Assembly (NCBI RefSeq): GCF_020685205.1
Contig: NZ_JAJERB010000003.1
Span: 652,893-716,892 of the forward strand
From: Hymenobacter translucens
Lineage (GTDB): Bacteria; Bacteroidota; Bacteroidia; Cytophagales; Hymenobacteraceae
DNA: 64,000 nt
Direction: 5' to 3'
Shown: one piece after another, positions 57,946 through 64,000 of the stretch
Layout: each line of letters starts with the position of its first letter
How positions within the stretch are numbered: the first letter of the stretch is position 1
Notes under the pieces: generated by a model
Seen by the model: the letters and a program-made list of their open reading frames with translations, nothing else
Databases searched by the model: none
What the model was told of the DNA's origin: nothing
Position numbers and translations under genes: made by a program

Positions 57946-58361
57946 CAGCTCGGGGGCGTCGTGCGGTTGGCTTCCAGCTGGGCGAGGTACTCGGCCGGCA
58001 GGTGGGCACGCACGATGTCCTGAATGACGGACAAGGGCAGTTCCTCGGCCCGCTTAAAGTTCAGGCAGCTCTTGCCGCCCTTGGGCCGGGGCGTCGCGGC
58101 CTCCAGCTTTTCCCGGTGCCGGCCCGCAAACACGTAGAGCGGCATCAGGTACAGGCTGATGTAGTTTTTCTGGCTGGCCAGGGCCACGTAGCTTTCCTTG
58201 CCGGCGCTGTACTGCAGAAACTTTGGCCCGATCTGCTCGGTGTAGCCGGCCGGCATGGCGGCCCGTACGGCTTCCCACACCTGGCGCACCGGCTCCTGCC
58301 GCTCCGGGGGCAGCATTGCAATAAAGTCGTCGAAAGAGATAGAGTCGGTGGAAGTGCTCAT
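57942..58361 (-). CDS. DUF1801 family protein
   Basis: A 139-residue soluble protein of the DUF1801/YdhG-like family. LPPERQEPVRQVWEAVRAAM at the start, IGPKFLQYSAGKESYVAL in the middle and the YVFAGRHREKLEAA segment fit. Family function is unknown; some members are called iron chaperones, without clear evidence. It is convergent with the GT9 gene and overlaps its stop by four bases. The start is the ATG at 58361. Confidence 0.85.
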   Translation of the reverse strand: MSTSTDSISFDDFIAMLPPERQEPVRQVWEAVRAAMPAGYTEQIGPKFLQYSAGKESYVALASQKNYISLYLMPLYVFAGRHREKLEAATPRPKGGKSCLNFKRAEELPLSVIQDIVRAHLPAEYLAQLEANRTTPPSC

Positions 58362-58430
58362 TTGGCCAGCTAAGTTGATTTCACCGCAAAATAACGTTCC
58401 CGGCTAAGCCAGAAAGCACCGGTTGGCAGG

Positions 58431-59579
58431 CTATTCCGGCTTGCCCGGACTGGTCAGGCCGGCTACGGCTTTCAGCGCCCCCACCATCTCGCTCCAGGAG
58501 AACTGCTTTTTCTGCTCCCGCACCCCTTCGGTAAAGGCGGCTTCGCGCTGGTGCTGGTAGAAATCCAGGATGGCATCGGCAATGGGGCTCGGCTGGGCTT
58601 TGGTGACGTAGCCCACTTTGCCGGCCGGAATCAGCTCGGCCAGCCCGCCCACGTCAGTAACCAGCATGGGCCGCTCGAAGTGGTAGGCAATCTGCGACAC
58701 CCCGCTCTGGGTGGCGTTCTTGTAGGGCTGCACCACCAGGTCGGCCGCGCAGAAGTAGTCGACTACCCGCTCGTTGGGAATAAACTCGGTGGCCCGCACC
58801 AGCCGGCTTTCCAGGTGATGCTGCCGGATCTGGGCTTCGTAGGGGGCGGCATCCTCATAAAACTCCCCGGCAATAATCAGCTTGACGGGCAGGGCGGCCA
58901 GCCGCGGGTCGGCCATAACGTCCAGCATCAGGTCGAGGCCCTTGTAGGCCCGGATAAACCCGAAAAACAGCAGGTAGTGGTAGCCGGGGTCGAGGCCCAG
59001 GGCCTGCAGCGCCGCTGCCTTGGGCTTGAGGGCGCCGAAGTTGTCGTACAGCGGGTGAGGCTGGTAGCGGGCCGGCTGCTTGAAGTGCAGGCGGCGCAGA
59101 TCAGCCAGTACCGAGCGCGACATCGTTACGAACCCGTGGCAGGCACCCAGAAAGTACAGCGTAAACGGCCGGTCCCCGGGGCGCTTCTCGTGGGGTATTA
59201 CGTTGTCGGTAATGGCCACGACCCGGGTGTGGCGGTTGCGCCGCAAAAGCCGGGCAATCGAGCCCAGGGCGGGCCCCATAAACGGCAGCCAGAAGCGGAA
59301 TACCACCAGATCGGGCTTTTCCCGGCGCAGCTTCTGCCCCACCGCCCACCACGAGAGCGGATTCACCGAGTTGATGCTGACGTCGATGTGCAGGTCGGTC
59401 GGGCCGGGCTCGGTGCTGAGCTGGGTCTGGCCCGGAAACAGAAACGTGGGGTACTGCAGGCTGAACGTGACGATGCGCACTTCGTCGCCGGCCTCGCGGA
59501 AGGCCCGGGCCAGCCGCTCGTTGTACGTAGCCAGCCCGCCGCGCAAAGGGTAGGCCGGCCCGATTATCACGACGCGCAT
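58431..59579 (-). CDS. glycosyltransferase family 4
   Basis: A 382-residue GT-B glycosyltransferase. The N-terminal domain begins MRVVIIGPAYPLRGGLATY and the C-terminal one holds YHYLLFFGFIRAYKGLDLML and the catalytic region VVQPYKNATQSGVSQIAYHF. It transfers a sugar from an activated donor in the cytoplasm. It lies 18 bases downstream of the GT2 gene, in the same operon. The product is probably a surface polysaccharide or lipid-linked glycan. Confidence 0.92.
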   Translation of the reverse strand: MRVVIIGPAYPLRGGLATYNERLARAFREAGDEVRIVTFSLQYPTFLFPGQTQLSTEPGPTDLHIDVSINSVNPLSWWAVGQKLRREKPDLVVFRFWLPFMGPALGSIARLLRRNRHTRVVAITDNVIPHEKRPGDRPFTLYFLGACHGFVTMSRSVLADLRRLHFKQPARYQPHPLYDNFGALKPKAAALQALGLDPGYHYLLFFGFIRAYKGLDLMLDVMADPRLAALPVKLIIAGEFYEDAAPYEAQIRQHHLESRLVRATEFIPNERVVDYFCAADLVVQPYKNATQSGVSQIAYHFERPMLVTDVGGLAELIPAGKVGYVTKAQPSPIADAILDFYQHQREAAFTEGVREQKKQFSWSEMVGALKAVAGLTSPGKPE

Positions 59580-59597
59580 AAAGTCAGTTGCTAAAGC

Positions 59598-60584
59598 CTA
59601 CCGGATGTTGAGCGTATCCCGGATCAGGTACTCGTTGCGCCGGGAGCCGCTGAGCGACACCATCTCCGCCAGGAAGCCGGCCAGGAACAGCTGCATCCCG
59701 ATGATGACGGCCACCAGGGCCAGAAAGAACAGGGGCTGGTCCGTGACGCCCCGGGCCCGCAGGTTGTTATAGGCCAGGTACCACTTCTCGCCTACCAGCC
59801 AGAGCGTAATCAGCATGCCCAGCAGAAACGAAACCGAGCCCATCGTACCAAAGAAGTGCATGGGGCGGCGCCGGAACCGGCTCACGAAGGTGATGCTCAG
59901 CAAATCCAGGAAGCCATACACGAAGCGTTCCAGCCCAAACTTGGTGGTGCCGTACTTGCGCTCCTGGTGCTGCACCACCTTCTCCCCGATGCGGGCAAAG
60001 CCGTTCCACTTGGCAATGACCGGAATGTAGCGGTGCATCTCGCCGTACACCTCGATGCCCTTTACCACGCGCTGGTCGTAGGCTTTCAGGCCGCAGTTGA
60101 AGTCGTGGAGCTGAATGCCCGAAATCCACCGCGTCACGCCGTTGAACAGCTTGGTCGGGATGGTTTTGGTAAGCGGGTCGAAGCGTTTCTTCTTCCACCC
60201 GCTTACCAGGTCGTAGCGGTCCTGCACAATCATGCGGTACAGCTCCGGCAGCTCCTCGGGCGAGTCCTGCAGGTCGGCGTCCATGGTGCACACCACCCGG
60301 CCACGGGCGGCCTCGAAGCCGGTATGCAGCGCGGCCGACTTGCCGTAGTTGCGGTTGAAGCGGATGCCCCGCAGGTGAGTGTCGGTTTGCGCCAGGGTTT
60401 CAATTACCTCCCACGACGTATCGGTGCTGCCGTCGTCAATGAGAATCACTTCGTAGCTCAGCCCGTTCTGGGTAAGCACGCGCTGAATCCACTGGGTTAG
60501 CTCCGGCAGGGACTCCGCCTCGTTGAGCAGGGGAATGACGACCGACAGGTCAACGTCGAAAAACGGGAAGGAATGATTACTCAA
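59598..60584 (-). CDS. membrane-anchored GT2 glycosyltransferase (GtrB/ArnC-like)
   Basis: A 328-residue GT2 enzyme with two C-terminal TM segments (about 235-300). LSVVIPLLNEAESLPELTQW opens it; LIDDGSTDTSWEVI and MDADLQDSPEELPELY hold the nucleotide-sugar and DxD-type sites, and the bacterial GtrB pattern NRNYGKSAALHTGF is present. It makes polyprenyl-phosphate-linked sugars. It overlaps the upstream DUF4199 gene by eight bases, so coupling is likely. Confidence 0.93.
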   Translation of the reverse strand: MSNHSFPFFDVDLSVVIPLLNEAESLPELTQWIQRVLTQNGLSYEVILIDDGSTDTSWEVIETLAQTDTHLRGIRFNRNYGKSAALHTGFEAARGRVVCTMDADLQDSPEELPELYRMIVQDRYDLVSGWKKKRFDPLTKTIPTKLFNGVTRWISGIQLHDFNCGLKAYDQRVVKGIEVYGEMHRYIPVIAKWNGFARIGEKVVQHQERKYGTTKFGLERFVYGFLDLLSITFVSRFRRRPMHFFGTMGSVSFLLGMLITLWLVGEKWYLAYNNLRARGVTDQPLFFLALVAVIIGMQLFLAGFLAEMVSLSGSRRNEYLIRDTLNIR

Positions 60585-61110
60585 ACTCGGGACGGGTGCG
60601 CTTGGTAATGGCCGAGATAATCAGGCTGATAACAAAGCCGCCAATCAGCGAGCCGATAAGCGCCATAACCAGCATCATCGGACCCGTCATCATCGACTGG
60701 GACATGCTCATAGCCTGATCAATCTGCTCTTCGGTCAGCTTGCCGCCTTCTTCCAGCTTGGCACGCGAAGCCTCTACGGTCCGGGCCAGATAGGTATTGT
60801 CGATAAAGCTGACGTAGATGTACGTGAAGATTCCGCCTAGCAGGCCGGTAATGCCGGACAGGATAGTACCGATGCTCAGGCCCTGCCCGTAGCGCATAAA
60901 TCCGCCATTGTGCTGCTTGAAGTAGTTGTGGGCCATAAAAATACCACCTACCAGCACCGCGAAGCTCAGCCACTTCAGCGGGCCCTGGTCGTTATGGGTA
61001 CTCATCAGGGCAAAGGAGATAATAACACTGATAACGCCTACAATAAGGCCGTAGCGGACGCCGACCGAAGCCGGGGTAACCTGGGTGTTGTTGGTAGTCG
61101 TGTTTTCCAT
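60577..61110 (-). CDS. DUF4199 membrane protein
   Basis: A 177-residue membrane protein with about four TM segments, of the DUF4199 family. GVRYGLIVGVISVIISFAL, VGGIFMAHNYFKQHNGGFM and SIGTILSGITGLLGGIFTYI are typical. The family is common in Bacteroidota and has no known function. It overlaps the GT2 gene by eight bases. The ATG at 61110 is used. Confidence 0.9.
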   Translation of the reverse strand: MENTTTNNTQVTPASVGVRYGLIVGVISVIISFALMSTHNDQGPLKWLSFAVLVGGIFMAHNYFKQHNGGFMRYGQGLSIGTILSGITGLLGGIFTYIYVSFIDNTYLARTVEASRAKLEEGGKLTEEQIDQAMSMSQSMMTGPMMLVMALIGSLIGGFVISLIISAITKRTRPEFE

Positions 61111-61151
61111 ATGTAAGCAGGGATTGGTTGTTTGGTGGCGAAAGAACAAGA

Positions 61152-61679
61152 TTATTTTCGAAAGAATATGCCCCCGGGAATACTGAGCAGTAGTCCCAGA
61201 ATCAGCTTCTTCGTGAATTCATCAGTAGCCAGGGGCTCGGGCGTCGAAGCCAGGTCATCTTTTAGCTTCTCAAACCGCTCGGCGTCCCCGGGCTTTTTGA
61301 CGAAGTCCTTGCGGCTGGCTTCCATAACCCGGCGCATTTCCACCCGGTTCTTCTCCATCAGCTCCGGCCCTGTCGTCTTCGCAAAGCCATACACGCCCAG
61401 CGCCGACAGCGACGCTAGTACCAGGGCAGTCAGCACACCGGTGCCCATTGCGCGTCCCAGGCCCGGGCCGTTGGGCTGGAAATAGCGACGCAGAAACCAC
61501 TGGCTGCCTACTACGGCTACCGGCACCACCAGCATGCTCATCAGCCGCTTGGGCCCGTAAGGGTTCTGTCCCCCGAGGTACAGGCCGATCAGCCAGAGCA
61601 AGGAGAGGATGCCGGCCCCGAGTCCGAACACGAAAGCGGTACGGAGAACGGGATGATTGCGCGAAGCGTCGGAAGTCAC
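61152..61679 (-). CDS. DUF4199 membrane protein, second copy
   Basis: A 175-residue paralogue of the preceding gene. It has about four TM segments, FVFGLGAGILSLLWLIGLYL at the start and a C-terminal amphipathic part (EKLKDDLASTPEPLA). A minus-strand TATCTTGC box (61702-61709) lies 22 bases upstream of the ATG, so the operon 61679-58431 (DUF4199, DUF4199, GT2, GT4) probably begins here. Confidence 0.88.
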   Translation of the reverse strand: MTSDASRNHPVLRTAFVFGLGAGILSLLWLIGLYLGGQNPYGPKRLMSMLVVPVAVVGSQWFLRRYFQPNGPGLGRAMGTGVLTALVLASLSALGVYGFAKTTGPELMEKNRVEMRRVMEASRKDFVKKPGDAERFEKLKDDLASTPEPLATDEFTKKLILGLLLSIPGGIFFRK

Positions 61680-61701
61680 GTGGGCTCTGCAGAGTGAAGC
61701 G

Positions 61702-61709
61702 GCAAGATA
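61702..61709 (-). promoter_or_regulatory. candidate -7 box for DUF4199-GT2-GT4 operon
   Basis: Read on the minus strand this is TATCTTGC, two bases off consensus, 22 bases before the ATG at 61679. Confidence 0.45.
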
Positions 61710-61743
61710 GGGTTGTTTCCTTGAATTAGGATGCCGGCAGGCC

Positions 61744-63789
61744 TCAGGCCGCCACGTTTACCGGGGCCGCCGCAGCCTTGCGGTTACCAAACCGCAGCAG
61801 CAGCACTTCGGCCAGCAGACAGGCCAGCGCCGCCCAGATGCAGTAGCGCCAGAGCGGAGTGCCTACCCGTTCGGCACGGTACCGGGCGGCCACGGTAGCA
61901 CCGTTGCCCGGCTCGTATACGTGCACATTCGGCCGGCTGGAGCCAATGAGCTGCCGGAGCTCTGCCGCCGAGTACGACGCCAGCTGCGACTCGCGCTTAT
62001 CGAAGTTCAACGCCAGCGTCGTCACTGGCCGGCCGTTGTGGGACAGCGTGTAAAAGCCCGGCTGCTCCGCGCCCGGCGGCACATCAAACACCACCCGACC
62101 CGCCTGGGTCCGCTGCGCAGGAATAAACGCTAAGCTGTCCTTCTGCAGCTTGAACACCTGCTCGGCGGAAGCAGTGGCCGGTACGGTCAGGGAAATGGCC
62201 CGCTGATTTAAGCGGTACGCCGGCTGCTGGTCGTTGCGGTAGCTCTGCATGGCCAGGCGATACAGCACGGGTACGAACAGCGCCTGGGTCGGGAAGTCGC
62301 TGTAGCCCCCGCCAAACGGTGCCGCAAACAGATACACCATCCCACGCCCGCTGGTAAATCCCGCCAGGTAGCTGTCCCCGTCGCGCATGCGCAGTATTTC
62401 GGTACCTGAGCGTGACCATTGCAGCACCGGCGACGCTTTCGGCATCACCGTGCGGGGGTTCTGCTCGGCAAATACGTCCTGGAAGAAAGGGTTCTGCCGG
62501 CTTGGAGCGGCAATATCGCGTAGTACGGGCGTCCCCGTGGGCTGCCATTGCACGGTGCCCACGCCCAGCTCCCGGAAAAGCTGGTTGTACGACTCCCGGG
62601 CCGCTGCCCCGGCGGGAGGCACTACCACGACGGTTCCGCCTTGCTGCACCAGCCGACGCAGATTCTCCCGCAGTCCGGCATCCACCCGCTCTACTTCTTC
62701 CACCACAGCCAGATTTGCCGAAGCCAGCTGCTGATAGTCAACCCGGCCGGCTCTGCTTCCGGTATAGGCAAACAGCGGCTCGTTGGTGTACACCCCCGCC
62801 ACCGCTGCCTCCTGTCGGCCCGCCACGCCCACAATCCGGATTTTCGGCGAAGGCTGGAGCGTAAAGTAGTAGGTATTGTCAAACGAAACGGGCAGGTCGG
62901 TGACTTCCACCCGGCACTTCTGAATCTGGTCTGACGTTAGCCGGACTTGCACCGTACTGGTGCTGGTTGAGCCTGCCGCCACGCTGGTCCGGAACGAGGC
63001 CTCCTGCCGGCCCTCCACGAAAAGCTTTACCTGACAGTCGGCTGCGGGCGCGCTGCCGCCATTGCGCAGGCGTACCCGCAGCGTCAGGTCGGCGCCGGTG
63101 CGTACAAAAGCATCCTCCAGGGCTACGCTGTCGACGTACACGTTCTGGGCGGCCTTCACCCCCAGCGGCACCAGAAACACTTCCTGCTCCTTATCTATTT
63201 CTTCGAGGAGTTGGGGCGAGAAGCTGTTCTTCTGAAAATCGGAAAAGATAAACACCTGCCCCGGCTGCCGTCCTGCCTGCACCTTATTCAGGTCGGCACG
63301 CAGACTGCCGGAATGACCCGAAACCCGCATTTCATCAATCGTAGCCTGATACGCTGCCCCTGACACCGATTCCCGGCCGGATCCGGCTATCCGGAAACGG
63401 GCAGAAGCGGGCATGGCGCGGACGAGGCTACGAGCCTCCTGCTGAGCCTGCTCAAAGATTGGCTGTCCGGTTTCATTCTCAACCTCCATGCTGGGGGAGG
63501 AATCCAAAACGACGGCCGTGTGTCCGCCTGCCTGTTCATTCTGAAGAGGTGCCGGGATAAAGGGCAGGCAAAAGGCCAAAACAAGGAACGTCAGCGCGCC
63601 CAAGCGGGCCAGCAATACCAGCAGGTGCTTTAGGCGTCGCTGCCGGGCCGTCACCAGCTTCACCTCCCGGATAAAGCCCACGTTGGTGAACAGAACCCGT
63701 TGGGGACGCCGTAGCTCAAAGAAGTGCAGCGCAATCGGAATTGCTAGGCTCAGCAGACCCAGCAGAAACCAAGGATAGGTTAAGGACAT
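61744..63789 (-). CDS. BatA-like membrane protein with VWA-type domain
   Basis: A 681-residue protein. The BatA N-terminal domain is LTYPWFLLGLLSLAIPIALH followed by FELRRPQRVLFTNVGFIREV, with two TM segments. A VWA-like region follows (AVVLDSSPSMEVENETG with a MIDAS-like DSS), and then a large beta-rich part; the C-terminal TM segment (about 650; WAALACLLAEVLLLRFG) anchors the end. Such proteins belong to the Bat/aerotolerance group, but no MoxR ATPase is adjacent. A minus-strand TATCTTTC box (63812-63819) lies 22 bases upstream. Confidence 0.88.
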   Translation of the reverse strand: MSLTYPWFLLGLLSLAIPIALHFFELRRPQRVLFTNVGFIREVKLVTARQRRLKHLLVLLARLGALTFLVLAFCLPFIPAPLQNEQAGGHTAVVLDSSPSMEVENETGQPIFEQAQQEARSLVRAMPASARFRIAGSGRESVSGAAYQATIDEMRVSGHSGSLRADLNKVQAGRQPGQVFIFSDFQKNSFSPQLLEEIDKEQEVFLVPLGVKAAQNVYVDSVALEDAFVRTGADLTLRVRLRNGGSAPAADCQVKLFVEGRQEASFRTSVAAGSTSTSTVQVRLTSDQIQKCRVEVTDLPVSFDNTYYFTLQPSPKIRIVGVAGRQEAAVAGVYTNEPLFAYTGSRAGRVDYQQLASANLAVVEEVERVDAGLRENLRRLVQQGGTVVVVPPAGAAARESYNQLFRELGVGTVQWQPTGTPVLRDIAAPSRQNPFFQDVFAEQNPRTVMPKASPVLQWSRSGTEILRMRDGDSYLAGFTSGRGMVYLFAAPFGGGYSDFPTQALFVPVLYRLAMQSYRNDQQPAYRLNQRAISLTVPATASAEQVFKLQKDSLAFIPAQRTQAGRVVFDVPPGAEQPGFYTLSHNGRPVTTLALNFDKRESQLASYSAAELRQLIGSSRPNVHVYEPGNGATVAARYRAERVGTPLWRYCIWAALACLLAEVLLLRFGNRKAAAAPVNVAA

Positions 63790-63811
63790 TCAGATAGCAA
63801 CGTTGATCCGG

Positions 63812-63819
63812 GAAAGATA
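63812..63819 (-). promoter_or_regulatory. candidate -7 box for BatA-like gene
   Basis: Read on the minus strand this is TATCTTTC, one base off consensus, 22 bases before the ATG at 63789. The 180 bases to the window end hold nothing I can call; frames there run off the edge. Confidence 0.5.
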
Positions 63820-64000
63820 GAACAGTATCCGTATACCAAACGTTTTGCAGCTCCAGGTACGTCCCTGGCATCTGCAGGAAAGGGTTCTAAAGCCGGCATC
63901 CAGCGCGATTCAGCCGCACAGCTGGGGCGGGGCCAGCGGGGGGCTGTAAACGCAGACGAGCCGGCTGCCGCATCTCACCCGAAGGGAAACGCTGGCAGCC

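Overview
The window is a GC-rich chromosomal segment from a member of the Bacteroidota, most likely a Hymenobacter-type cytophagalean. The evidence is the set of promoters with a TAnnTTTG -7 box just upstream of start codons, the many LytS/LytTR two-component pairs, a TonB-dependent receptor with an N-terminal carboxypeptidase-like repeat, families largely confined to this phylum (DUF4199, BatA-like), and protein-based menaquinone, heme and polyamine genes typical of aerobic members. The taxonomic call is inference from gene content, not from a marker-gene comparison. I see no rRNA, tRNA, CRISPR array, prophage or insertion sequence.

Layout. 1-4.4 kb: a membrane protein cut by the window edge, a DUF2867 protein, a secreted alpha/beta hydrolase, and a LytS kinase/LytTR regulator pair whose spacer holds eight copies of a 7-base repeat. 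4.5-7.5 kb: a second, minus-strand LytTR regulator and LytS kinase, split by an AT-richer lipoprotein-like gene on the other strand. 7.6-10.7 kb: a TPR-like secreted protein and a TonB-dependent receptor that share an 80-base upstream module. 10.8-14.3 kb: an ElaA acetyltransferase, secreted and lipoprotein genes and an NmrA-like reductase. 14.5-19.3 kb: a third LytS/LytTR pair and a 7TM-DISM kinase/NarL-type regulator pair. 19.4-24.5 kb: a GT39 membrane glycosyltransferase, two DUF2382 stress proteins and a YfcC-type transporter.

24.6-31.6 kb: eukaryotic-type (GT3) glycogen synthase, DUF4198 protein, STAS protein, RNase Z, a queuosine-precursor transporter and TrpS. 31.8-37.2 kb (minus strand): a hypothetical protein, a class III CoA-transferase, a TerC protein, a polyprenol-phosphate mannosyltransferase-like GT2 and protoporphyrinogen oxidase. 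37.3-39.2 kb: a HAD phosphatase, then two tiny paralogous lipoproteins flanking an internally duplicated secreted protein. 39.4-42.1 kb: arginine decarboxylase and a divergent ureohydrolase, a likely route into polyamine metabolism. 42.2-49.3 kb: acyltransferase, ArgS, LOG protein, glutathione peroxidase, MenA and a large secreted protein. 49.4-56.0 kb: DEAD-box helicase, GT51 glycan polymerase with an AsmA-like N-terminus, PurB and an orphan LuxR regulator. 56.1-63.8 kb: an HTH regulator facing a Cys-rich GT9 across a 52-base perfect palindrome, a DUF1801 protein, a GT4/GT2/DUF4199 operon and a BatA-like protein.

Most of the window is ordinary housekeeping and envelope biology. The parts that stand out are regulatory: the duplicated promoter module at 8.4 and 10.7 kb, the 52-base palindrome at 56.7 kb, several perfect intergenic inverted repeats, and a family of ~50-residue lipoproteins that routine gene calling can miss. 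No single locus reads clearly as a new defence or biosynthetic system.
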